From Syntrophaceae bacterium UBA2208 (GTDB lineage Bacteria > Desulfobacterota > BSN033 > UBA1163): 17,586 bases of DNA. Position numbers and translations under genes: made by a program. The stretch spans positions 5,529 through 23,114 of the forward strand of contig DCUS01000036.1 in assembly GCA_002327885.1 (NCBI GenBank), written 5' to 3'. The notes beneath the pieces were generated by a model that ran no database searches, had not been told where the DNA came from, and worked only from the letters and a program-made list of their open reading frames with translations. How positions within the stretch are numbered: position 1 is the first letter of the stretch; every line of letters begins with the position of its first letter. Positions 7,281 through 14,463 of this stretch are shown here, one piece after another.

Positions 7281-8417
7281 GAAATTTATTTCCAAAGCTT
7301 CTGCCACCAGCTCCGAAATATCTTTTACCATGATTTCCGTTGTGAGTCCAGATATCTTAACAGCATCTTCGAAGGTTAAGAGGCAGAACGGACAGGCCGT
7401 GGCCATTACCTTTGCGCCCAGCGCAACCGCCTCCCTGATTCGAATCTCTCCATTTCGAATCCCTTCCGTTCCCCCCTCCGCCCACATCCTGCCTCCTCCT
7501 CCCTCGCAACATAGACTCCTCTGCCTCGATCGCTCCATCTCGAGGAATTCCAGTCCGGGAACAGAGGTTAATATTTTCCTCGGTTCATCGAAAACCTGAT
7601 TCTGTTTTCCCAGAAAACAGGGATCCTGATAGGTGGCAGGAAGATTCAACGCCTTAGACAATTTTAGTTTTCCTGTCTCGATCAGATCAGCAATGACCTG
7701 TGTGTAGTGCTGGACGGGGATACCGAAATCCGGATATTCATTTTTAAAGGCGTTGAAGCAGTGAGGGGAAATGGTGATGATTCTTTTAATCCCGGATTTT
7801 TTGAAGAGGTTCGTATTGTCTTTTGCCAGCTTTTTAAAAAGGGCCTGTTCGCCCATCCTTCTGATTTCGTTGCCGCAACAGGATTCTTTTTTCCCCAGAA
7901 TGCCAAAATCGAGATTTGCTTTTTGAAAGATTTTGGCCAGGGCGGTTGAAACACTCTGAATCCTCGGATCATAGGAAGGGGCGCAGCCCACATAAAGCAG
8001 GGTCTCTGCGGTTGCTTCTCCGAAAATCTTTATTCCTAAATCTTTTGCCCAATCGGCTCTCCGATCTCGGAATCGTCCCCATGGATTTCCTTGAAGGAAT
8101 GTATTTTCAAGCGCATCCCTGATCGTTGAGGGAACCTCGCCTTGATTGGCCAAAAAATTTCTGATCCCCATGATCAATTCGACATTTTTCACCCCCGCAG
8201 GACAGCGAAGGCTGCACGTGCTACAGGTGGTACAGGCCCATAGTTCAGGTCTTTTGAATAAGGAAGCGGGATCGCCGGTGATGTAGGTTTGTCTGACTAA
8301 TCTCCTCATATTGAGAGGAGACCTAAATTTGACCGGACAGCTCCCCGTGCACGTCCCGCATTGGATGCATATATCGAGCAGATAATCCTTGATAAAGGTT
8401 TTCGGGTCGATCTTCAT
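7254..8417 (-). CDS. HdrD-like (Fe-S)-binding protein with two CCG domains
   Basis: Soluble iron-sulfur protein of the heterodisulfide reductase D/GlpC type, probably passing electrons between HdrA and the ETF. It has two N-terminal [4Fe-4S] motifs, Cys17-x2-Cys20-x2-Cys23-x3-Cys27 and Cys62-x2-Cys65-x2-Cys68-x3-Cys72. These are followed by a first CCG domain (Cys145, Cys180-Cys181, Cys220) and a second (Cys267, Cys303-Cys304, Cys342-x2-Cys345). The first CCG domain ends SPHCFNA, so the final Cys of its CxxC is missing. No membrane segment is present, unlike ETF:menaquinone oxidoreductases with a NarI-like domain. The start at 8417 overlaps the hdrA stop as ATGA, implying translational coupling; a longer in-frame start exists inside hdrA (8522) but is unlikely. 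The last residues (about NDQISNSK) are encoded by an intergenic-type palindrome. The physiological partner and substrate are inference. Confidence 0.88.
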   Translation of the reverse strand: MKIDPKTFIKDYLLDICIQCGTCTGSCPVKFRSPLNMRRLVRQTYITGDPASLFKRPELWACTTCSTCSLRCPAGVKNVELIMGIRNFLANQGEVPSTIRDALENTFLQGNPWGRFRDRRADWAKDLGIKIFGEATAETLLYVGCAPSYDPRIQSVSTALAKIFQKANLDFGILGKKESCCGNEIRRMGEQALFKKLAKDNTNLFKKSGIKRIITISPHCFNAFKNEYPDFGIPVQHYTQVIADLIETGKLKLSKALNLPATYQDPCFLGKQNQVFDEPRKILTSVPGLEFLEMERSRQRSLCCEGGGGRMWAEGGTEGIRNGEIRIREAVALGAKVMATACPFCLLTFEDAVKISGLTTEIMVKDISELVAEALEINFNDQISNSK

Positions 8418-10372
8418 TTTGTGACAGTCAGTAAACCTTCCACTTCTGATAATACCTGACCTTGTGTAAAATGATTCTGCCGGGCCGCCTTGCTCGGGCA
8501 GATCGCTGTACAGGCGCCACAACCCTTACAAAGGGCCTCATTGACAGATGAGATTCCCTTGAGTTCAATGAAATCGATTGCCGAATAAGGACAGATCTCT
8601 ATGCATAATTTGCACCCTGCACAGAGTTCAGGGTCGATTATGACGGTGGTGGGTTCGACCTCGATTTGCCCCTTGTTCGCCAGAGCGACGGCCTCGGCTG
8701 CCGCTGCAGAAGCCTGAGCGACTGTATCAGGAATATCTTTCGGTCCCTGGCAACACCCGGTCAGAAAAATTCCATCCACATTCGTGCTGACGGGTCTCAG
8801 CTTGGGATGCGCCTCCATAAAAAAACCGTCTGCGCTCTGACTGATTCCGAATATCTGAGCCACTCTCTCAGCTCCGCGGCGAGCGGTCAAGCCTGTTCCC
8901 AGAACGACCATATCGACAGAGATCTCCAGAGGAGTCCCCAGGAGAGTATCCTCTGCTTCAACGACAAGACGGCCGTCCTTTTTATAAATTTCAGAGCCTT
9001 TTCCACGAATAAAGTAGATTCCCTCCTCCCGGACCCTCTTATAAAATTCCTGATATCCTTTTCCAAAAGCATTGATGTCGATATAGAATTCGTAAATTTC
9101 AGCCCCGGTCTTCTCTTTTGCCAGGTGGGCCTGTTTCATCGAAGCCATGCAGCAGACTCTGGAGCAGTAAAGATTGGCATTTTCGTCACGACTCCCGATG
9201 CAGTGAAGAAAGGCGATTGCTTTTGGAACACCTCCATCTTTCAATAATATTTCTCCGCGCGTCGGTCCGGAAGGGCTTGCCAGTCTTTCGAACTGGAGAT
9301 TGGAGATGACATCCCCATAAGCTCCATATCCATACTGCGGAAGGAGATGGGGATCAAAAAGGTCGTATCCGGTGGCGATGATGATGGAACCCACTTCCTT
9401 CTCAATGACTTCTTCTTTTTGATCGAAATGGATGGCCTCTGCCTTGCAGGCTTCAACGCAGGTCTTTTTACATTTCCCTCTGCTTAATAGGAGACAACTC
9501 TCCGGGTCCACCACTGCCTTTAAAGGAACCGCTTGAGGAAAAGCGATGAAGATGGCTCTTCGTTTGGCCATCCCCTCTTCAAACTCCGAAGGCACCCCTT
9601 TTTTCAAAACACAGGCCTCCGTGCAATCTCCGCAGCCCGTGCATCGACTTACATCCACATAGGTGGGATGTTTTTTTATTTTTACGGTAAAGTTCCCGAC
9701 ATAGCCTTTTACCTCTTCCACTTCCGAACAGACAAGAAGCTCAATATTTTTGTTTCTGGCCACCTCCACCGTCTTGGGCGTGAAGATGCAGGAGGCGCAA
9801 TCCAAAGTGGGGAAGGTTTTATCCAGCTGGGCCATATGGCCTCCGATATAGGGGGCTTTTTCAATCAGATAGACTTTCATCCCTTGATTGGCAATGGTCA
9901 AGGCGGCTTGAATTCCTGCAATTCCAGCTCCGACGACTAAAACGGATGGCTTGATTTCCACCTTTCTTGCGGTGAGGGCTTCTTGACAGAGAACCCTTGC
10001 TACGGCTGCCCGAAGAAGTTGTTTGGCTTTCTCCGTCGCCTCTCCCTTATCCTTATGAACCCAGGAGCACTGCTCACGGATATTGGCAATATTGAGGAAA
10101 TAGGGATTGAGGCCTTCCGAGGAGATGGCATTTCGAAAGGTCATCTCATGCATTCGAGGAGAGCAAGCCGCTACCACCACCCGTTCGATGGAGAGCTCAC
10201 GGATATCCTTTTTAATGAGGTCCTGGCCGGGGTCAGAGCAGAGATAACGGTAGTCCCGGGCCACCTTGACTCCGGGAAGGGTGCTGGAAAATCGGGCGAG
10301 TTCATTACAATCCACGGTGGCAGCGATGTTGGTGCCACAATGGCAGATATAGACACCGATGTTTTGTTTCAT
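8414..10372 (-). CDS. hdrA: Heterodisulfide reductase subunit A-like flavoprotein
   Basis: FAD and multi-[4Fe-4S] protein of the HdrA family, the core of soluble flavin-based electron bifurcating complexes in methanogens and many anaerobic bacteria. In order: an N-terminal domain with the ICHCGTNI motif (Cys10, Cys12) plus Cys45, Cys70 and Cys102; an FAD-binding GAGIAG (residues 148-153) followed by EKAPYIGGHMAQLDKTFPTLDC; a ferredoxin insert with Cys244/247/250/254 and Cys293/301/305/309; conserved HCIGSRD (390-396) and YCSRVCC (402-408); LTGCCQGPKDIPDTV (537-551); and two C-terminal [4Fe-4S] motifs, Cys584/587/590/594 and Cys615/618/621/625. At 652 aa it is a complete, single HdrA with no fused MvhD. 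The start is 7 bases after the ACAD1 stop, with a poor ribosome site, so coupling is likely. No MvhD, FloxAB or HdrBC gene is present here; the HdrD-like neighbour would replace HdrBC. Confidence 0.95.
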   Translation of the reverse strand: MKQNIGVYICHCGTNIAATVDCNELARFSSTLPGVKVARDYRYLCSDPGQDLIKKDIRELSIERVVVAACSPRMHEMTFRNAISSEGLNPYFLNIANIREQCSWVHKDKGEATEKAKQLLRAAVARVLCQEALTARKVEIKPSVLVVGAGIAGIQAALTIANQGMKVYLIEKAPYIGGHMAQLDKTFPTLDCASCIFTPKTVEVARNKNIELLVCSEVEEVKGYVGNFTVKIKKHPTYVDVSRCTGCGDCTEACVLKKGVPSEFEEGMAKRRAIFIAFPQAVPLKAVVDPESCLLLSRGKCKKTCVEACKAEAIHFDQKEEVIEKEVGSIIIATGYDLFDPHLLPQYGYGAYGDVISNLQFERLASPSGPTRGEILLKDGGVPKAIAFLHCIGSRDENANLYCSRVCCMASMKQAHLAKEKTGAEIYEFYIDINAFGKGYQEFYKRVREEGIYFIRGKGSEIYKKDGRLVVEAEDTLLGTPLEISVDMVVLGTGLTARRGAERVAQIFGISQSADGFFMEAHPKLRPVSTNVDGIFLTGCCQGPKDIPDTVAQASAAAAEAVALANKGQIEVEPTTVIIDPELCAGCKLCIEICPYSAIDFIELKGISSVNEALCKGCGACTAICPSKAARQNHFTQGQVLSEVEGLLTVTK

Positions 10373-10379
10373 CTATTTT

Positions 10380-11528
10380 CTATTTCACGCCCAGAATCTG
10401 GCGACCGATCAGTAACTTCTGAATCTCCTTTGTCCCTTCATAAAGTTCAAGAAGCTTGGCTGCCCGGTAGAAGCGCTCAATAGGGTAATCGTCGAGGTAG
10501 CCATATCCCCCGTGAAGCTGGAGCGCTTCATCCACCACTCTCACAGCAACATTCGAAGCCCACCATTTCGCCATAGATGAAAGCTGAGGGTTTGGAGTCC
10601 CGCGATCAACATACCAACCCGCCTTGTACATGATCTCCCTGGCCGTCTCAACCAGTGTGGCGATCTCAGCCACTTTGAACTGGGTGATTTGAAACGAGGC
10701 GATGGTCTTTCCAAACTGTTTTCTTTTCTTCACATAATTGACTGCCTGCTCCATGGCACCCTGTGCAAGGCCCACGGCATGGGCTGCAATAATCACTCTG
10801 GACCGGTTCAGAAATTCAATTAACTGTGAGAATCCATCCCCCTCGACTCCCACGAGATTTTCCTCGGGCACCCTTACGTTATTGAAAAAGATGTTGGCGG
10901 TATCGGAGGCATGAAGTCCCATTTTCCCTTGAATCCTGTCCGCCTTGTATCCGGGTCGGTCTGTTTCAACCACAAAAATACTATGACGTTTTGATTTCGG
11001 GGTTTGCTCAGGGCCAGTCAAACAGAAGACCAGAATGAATTTGGCTTCCGTGCCATTACTGATCATTACCTTATTGCCGTTGATCACATATTCGTCTCCG
11101 ACTTTGACCGCTGCGGTCGTCACCGAAGCCGCATCACTTCCTGCCTCGGGCTCGGTGATTGAAAAACCCATGACCCAATCCCCTTTTGCGATTGGAGGGA
11201 GGTATTTCTTCTTCTGTTCCTCGGTACCATAACGCAGCAGGATATCCGATCCGAAGGCAGGTTGGGCAAGAACCTGGGCCAACCCCGGGTCAGCCCTCCA
11301 GAATTCCTCCAGGATGATGGCATGCTCCATCAGGCCCAGGCCAAGGCCGCCATATTCCTTTTTGATGAAACAACCAATGAAACCCAGCTGGGCTGCCTTT
11401 TTGATGAGATCCCTCGGAAATTCTCCTCTAGCCTCACACTCTTTTCCAATAGGCACCAATTCGCCTTCGGCAAATTCCCGGGCGGCTAAACGGATCTGTT
11501 TTTGACGATTGCTCAATTCAAAGTCCAT
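10380..11528 (-). CDS. Acyl-CoA dehydrogenase 1
   Basis: FAD enzyme that forms the 2,3-double bond of an acyl-CoA and gives electrons to ETF. The 382-aa protein shows the N-terminal helical domain, the beta-domain signature MGFSITEPEAGSD, the helix segment RKRKQFGKTIASFQ, and QLHGGYGYLDDYPIERFYRAAK. It keeps the catalytic base in YEGTKEIQ (Glu364, the position of Glu376 in medium-chain enzymes). ATG 11528 is chosen because AAAGGAGGT lies 6 bases upstream and the family begins MDFELSNRQ; a longer in-frame start at 11555 adds nine non-conserved residues. It is followed after 7 bases by hdrA, so its electrons are probably meant for the ETF1/HdrA/HdrD-like set. Chain length or substrate type (straight, branched, aromatic side chain) cannot be judged from the sequence. 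Confidence 0.94.
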   Translation of the reverse strand: MDFELSNRQKQIRLAAREFAEGELVPIGKECEARGEFPRDLIKKAAQLGFIGCFIKKEYGGLGLGLMEHAIILEEFWRADPGLAQVLAQPAFGSDILLRYGTEEQKKKYLPPIAKGDWVMGFSITEPEAGSDAASVTTAAVKVGDEYVINGNKVMISNGTEAKFILVFCLTGPEQTPKSKRHSIFVVETDRPGYKADRIQGKMGLHASDTANIFFNNVRVPEENLVGVEGDGFSQLIEFLNRSRVIIAAHAVGLAQGAMEQAVNYVKKRKQFGKTIASFQITQFKVAEIATLVETAREIMYKAGWYVDRGTPNPQLSSMAKWWASNVAVRVVDEALQLHGGYGYLDDYPIERFYRAAKLLELYEGTKEIQKLLIGRQILGVK

Positions 11529-11588
11529 GAAGGACCTCCTTTTACAACACTCCAATTATAAAATGGGGTGCTGGTGTTTGCCATTTCC

Positions 11589-12392
11589 TTATTTTTTAGG
11601 TCGATGGGTGTTTGTTTTTTTAAATTTCATCTGGGCCAATAATTTGTCGAGGGCGAATCGATGTTCCTCGGTCTTCATGGCATCGAGAAAGACCGTCGCT
11701 TCATGCTGGATGACTTGATCCAGGGTGGATTGCATCCCGTGACGTAGAAGCTCTTTTGACTTCTGTATGGCAGGAGGCGACATGGAGGCAATTTGTTTGG
11801 CCATCTTTCTGGCCTCCGTCATCAGTCGGCGATGGGGAAATACATCGTTAACGACACCCATTTCTAATGCCTCATGAGCATCAAAAGGCCTTGCAGTGAA
11901 AATAAGCTCTGCCGCTTTGCCATACCCTATCAGTCTGGGGAGAAAGTAGGTGCTGCAAAATTCCGGGGTGACTCCTACCCGGACAAAGGCACAGCTAAAT
12001 TTTGCTCTTTCAGAGGCGAGACGAATGTCACACGTGAGGGTGACGGTAAAACCAAAACCATAAGATGGTCCGTTGATGGCGGCAATGATGGGTTTGGGGT
12101 ATTGTACAAAGGCCCTTGGGAAATTGACCGACCCGAATTTTGACTTCTTTTTATGATCCTTGTCACCTTCTTGAAGTTCTATAAACCTGTTCAGATCGGC
12201 ACCGGCACAAAAACCTCGACCCCTTCCGGATAAAACCATGACCCGGACGTCATCATCATATTCCGTCTCTTTCAGCGCATGGATCAGCTCATTTTTCATC
12301 GTTTCATTCAGGGCGTTCAGGACGTTCGGCCGATTGAGGTAGAGGTAAGCGATCTTTTCTTCTCGAATCAATTCTATGGTCTTGTATTCCAT
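11589..12392 (-). CDS. Crotonase-family protein, probable enoyl-CoA isomerase rather than hydratase
   Basis: 267-aa member of the enoyl-CoA hydratase/isomerase superfamily, cytoplasmic, acting on an enoyl-CoA made by the neighbouring dehydrogenases. The CoA and oxyanion-hole regions are present: RPNVLNALNE (21-30), GRGRGFCAGADL (56-67) and AAINGPSYGFG (104-114). Against classical hydratases, the two catalytic glutamates appear replaced by Thr116 and Phe136. A Glu is found in VTPEFCSTYFLP (Glu144), where delta3,delta2-enoyl-CoA isomerases carry theirs. Isomerase-type chemistry is therefore the better guess; the alignment was done by eye. The start at 12392 has AAAGGGG 6 to 7 bases upstream. 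A strong hairpin lies just before it (12419-12465), and the gap to ACAD1 is 60 bases. It fits a beta-oxidation or ring-derived acyl-CoA pathway. Confidence 0.85.
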   Translation of the reverse strand: MEYKTIELIREEKIAYLYLNRPNVLNALNETMKNELIHALKETEYDDDVRVMVLSGRGRGFCAGADLNRFIELQEGDKDHKKKSKFGSVNFPRAFVQYPKPIIAAINGPSYGFGFTVTLTCDIRLASERAKFSCAFVRVGVTPEFCSTYFLPRLIGYGKAAELIFTARPFDAHEALEMGVVNDVFPHRRLMTEARKMAKQIASMSPPAIQKSKELLRHGMQSTLDQVIQHEATVFLDAMKTEEHRFALDKLLAQMKFKKTNTHRPKK

Positions 12393-12679
12393 TGTTTTCC
12401 CCTTTCAAAAAATTCCCGCCCCTCACCCTTCCCTCTCCCCAACGGGGAGAGGGAAGGGTGAGGGGGCCTCTTGTCAAAAAAATAAATGCGTTTGGATTAG
12501 ATTCTCCAAAGCCAGACGAAATCTGCCCGGGAGACAAAAATCGAGTTTAATAAGAATCTGATTTTCCGAAGAAATACCTTAGAACCCATGAGAGGGATTG
12601 ATGGCTTTGCCTAAAGAGTTCGAATCAATTCGACCACGAACCCGGGCGACCGCATCGTCGAGTGTTGAATTGCTTTTCA
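12393..12679. other. Intergenic gap between fixX and the crotonase gene
   Basis: The 287 bases contain the 22-bp hairpin described separately and, to its right, unstructured sequence without a coding frame. A TTGACA on the minus strand (12472-12477) has no matching -10 box at the right distance, so I do not call a promoter. Confidence 0.5.
12419..12465 (-). repeat. Perfect 22-bp stem hairpin before the crotonase gene, REP-like or attenuator
   Basis: The arm at 12419-12440 (C-rich, beginning CCCCTCACCC) is a perfect reverse complement of 12444-12465 (ending GGGTGAGGGG), with the three-base loop AAC. Read on the minus strand, the hairpin is followed by six bases and then TTTTTT, just upstream of the crotonase ribosome site. 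It could act as a partial terminator or mRNA stabiliser, or simply be a dispersed palindrome. Confidence 0.8.
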
Positions 12680-12952
12680 TCATCCAAATCGATATTGAAC
12701 ACCGAATCCACTTCGAGGGTATTTCCACTTGACAGACCTATAGATGCAGGCGATCTGGCAGGTGCAGCATTCCAGACAACCAGCAAATTCCACTACCATC
12801 TCTCCTTTCTCGTTGAGAGAGTATAGATTGGCCGGGCAGGCATAAATACAGAACCGTTCTTTACAGGTTTTGCAGATTTTTTGATCAAGCGTGATATGAG
12901 TCTCTTTGTCATTTTTAAAGGCGTCAAGCGCTAACTTCTCTGTAATTTTCAT
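12680..12952 (-). CDS. fixX: FixX-like ferredoxin
   Basis: 90-aa iron-sulfur partner of FixC, carrying electrons from the FixAB-type ETF and FixC. Two cluster motifs are visible: Cys27-x2-Cys30-x4-Cys35-x3-Cys39 (followed by Pro40) and Cys59-x2-Cys62-x2-Cys65-x3-Cys69. They are followed by the family signature VKWKYPRSGFGVQYRFG at the C-terminus. Length and layout match FixX of diazotrophs and of the E. coli carnitine gene region. ATG 12952 is chosen because GGAGG sits 4 to 5 bases upstream and MKITEKL begins the family; the longer frame from 13027 runs through an intergenic repeat. In ETF:quinone oxidoreductases this domain is fused to the FixC-like part; here it is separate, as in FixABCX operons. 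It follows fixC across a 141-base gap with hairpins. Confidence 0.93.
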   Translation of the reverse strand: MKITEKLALDAFKNDKETHITLDQKICKTCKERFCIYACPANLYSLNEKGEMVVEFAGCLECCTCQIACIYRSVKWKYPRSGFGVQYRFG

Positions 12953-12980
12953 CAGGCCTCCAACAGAAAGAGAAGGAAAA

Positions 12981-13086
12981 ATGGAATAATGGAATATTGG
13001 GTAAAAGAGGCTTGAGCCTCCCTTCAATTCCGATCAGATTTTAGCTGTTAACCCATCATTCCAACAAACCACCATTCCATTACTCC
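12981..13086. repeat. Imperfect palindromic repeat between fixC and fixX
   Basis: The left arm at 12981-13002 (ATGGAATAATGG...) is an imperfect reverse complement of the right arm at 13050-13086 (AACCCATCATTCC...). It shares the 16-base word AATAATGGAATATTGG (12985-13000) with the repeat at 6223-6346. Between the arms, GAGGCT (13007-13012) pairs with AGCCTC (13015-13020). On the minus strand that small stem is followed by TTTT, so it might be a weak terminator. Confidence 0.65.
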
Positions 13087-13093
13087 AGGCACC

Positions 13094-14383
13094 TTAAACT
13101 TTCCTAAACTGCAGCCAATCTTTAAATGTTTCCCAATTGAAGAAGTTTTTCTTTAGCTCTTGGGAGATCGTTTTATAAAGGCCTTCTTTGGGATTTTCAT
13201 CCACCCTCATCACTTTCTCGAAGAGATCAGAGACCCCTCGAGGATACTTAGAGAAAAGCCTTTTATTCTCCAAAATCGAAAGGGTGTTTTGATAGTTGTT
13301 CATTTCTTTCATGATAAAACTTTCATTGAGAAGTTTTTCATAGTAAGCCAAGGAGGAAGCGGAGAAGTTGTTTTTCTCCTTGGCCATTTTAATGGTCCGC
13401 CCCGCCAGGACCCCTGAAGCCATGGCATATTCCATTCCTCTTACGGTGACCAGCATGTTGAGGCCCAAGCCTGCCGCATCCCCTGTGAGTAAAATTCCAT
13501 CTCCATAGACTCTTGGTTTGATGTGGATGCCCCCCTCAGAGATGAGGTGAGCGGAATATTCGGCCACCTCTCCCCCTTTAATCAGATTTTTTATCTCGGG
13601 CCTTTCTTTAAATTCGTCTAAGAATTTATAAATTTCCTCACGGGGTTCTCTCTGATTGAGAGAATGAATTCCCACCACGATTCCCAAAGAGAGACTTTCC
13701 TGATTCGTATAGAGAAAACCCCCTCCCATGATGCCTTTGGTGAGGGTTCCTGCAAAGAGCTGGGCGGCGCCTTCTTTTTCTCCCATTCGAAATCGGTCCT
13801 CAATCGTTTTTGGATCAAGGGCGATGACCTCTTTGAAACCCAGGGCAAAATGCTGGGGTTGAAAGGGCTTTCGGAGCCCGGCCTTCTCAGCCAAGAAGGA
13901 AAGAATCCCATCGGCGGCGACCACACAGTCTGCTCCAATCTCTTCCTCCTCGGTCTTGACTCCGATGACCTTTTCTCCTTCCCGGATAAGATCGTCCACA
14001 TTCTTCTGAGGGATAACAAAAACACCTTTTTCAGATACAAGGTCTGCAAACCACCGGTCAAATTTCGCCCGGAGGAGTGTGTAACTGGGATAGGGTTCTT
14101 GGTTGGATCGGTCGCTATATAGTTCGAAGGTGGTCGAGTTGGTTTCACCCAACAAGGTGATAAATTCCTTTGTGACGTGTCTTTCAAGAGGGGCCTCTTT
14201 CCAGAGATCTGGGAGGTAGTTTCTGAGAGGGCTTAAATAGATTCTTCCTCCTGTTACATTTTTACTTCCTGAAAAATCTCCCCGCTCCAGAACGATCACG
14301 GTCATTCCTGAGTCGGCCAATTCATAGGCACAAGAAAGGCCTGCTAATCCCCCGCCCACAATGATGACATCTACTTTATCCAT
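13094..14383 (-). CDS. fixC: FixC-like flavoprotein (ETF:quinone oxidoreductase family)
   Basis: FAD flavoprotein that takes electrons from the FixAB-type ETF and passes them to quinone, together with FixX. It is peripheral to the membrane in characterised relatives. The N-terminus has the dinucleotide-binding GGGLAG (10-15) after VDVIIV, then LERGDFSGSKNVTGGRIY. The C-terminal FAD segment is LLTGDAAGLGLNMLVTVRGMEYAM. The 429-aa length equals that of classical FixC; the iron-sulfur domain of ETF-QO is absent and supplied by fixX downstream. ATG 14383 is chosen because MDKVDVIIV is the family start and a GGGGAA lies upstream. The longer frame from 14452 adds 23 residues encoded by a hairpin-rich intergenic stretch. 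The gene lies directly after etfB2-etfA2, completing a FixABCX set. Confidence 0.93.
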   Translation of the reverse strand: MDKVDVIIVGGGLAGLSCAYELADSGMTVIVLERGDFSGSKNVTGGRIYLSPLRNYLPDLWKEAPLERHVTKEFITLLGETNSTTFELYSDRSNQEPYPSYTLLRAKFDRWFADLVSEKGVFVIPQKNVDDLIREGEKVIGVKTEEEEIGADCVVAADGILSFLAEKAGLRKPFQPQHFALGFKEVIALDPKTIEDRFRMGEKEGAAQLFAGTLTKGIMGGGFLYTNQESLSLGIVVGIHSLNQREPREEIYKFLDEFKERPEIKNLIKGGEVAEYSAHLISEGGIHIKPRVYGDGILLTGDAAGLGLNMLVTVRGMEYAMASGVLAGRTIKMAKEKNNFSASSLAYYEKLLNESFIMKEMNNYQNTLSILENKRLFSKYPRGVSDLFEKVMRVDENPKEGLYKTISQELKKNFFNWETFKDWLQFRKV

Positions 14384-14463
14384 CGCAAATTCCCCGCATC
14401 GGGCATAGCGCAAAGCGCATCGTTTAGCCTGCGTTTCAGTGTTCGCAACCATAAAGGTTGCAG
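14384..14463. repeat. Hairpin-rich gap between etfA2 and fixC
   Basis: The 80-base gap holds GCGC-AAA-GCGC words near 14408-14418 and GCAACC (14445-14450) pairing with GGTTGC (14456-14461). No T run follows on the minus strand, so a terminator is unlikely. Confidence 0.45.

Noticed and set aside
8666..9247. 193-codon plus-strand frame inside hdrA
   Set aside because: It lies wholly opposite the well-supported hdrA gene and shows no recognisable motif or ribosome site.
9983..10483. 166-codon plus-strand frame across the hdrA/ACAD1 junction
   Set aside because: Antisense shadow of two conserved genes, with no family features.
12449..12477. Possible minus-strand promoter with TTGACA upstream of the crotonase gene
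   Set aside because: The correctly spaced -10 position falls in the GC-rich hairpin and has no TATAAT-like sequence.
12614..12640. tRNA-like T-loop word GTTCGAATC
   Set aside because: No pairing stems on either side, no acceptor or anticodon arm on either strand.
13618..14187. 189-codon second frame inside fixC
   Set aside because: Same-strand overlap with fixC in another frame; fixC has full family conservation and this frame has none.
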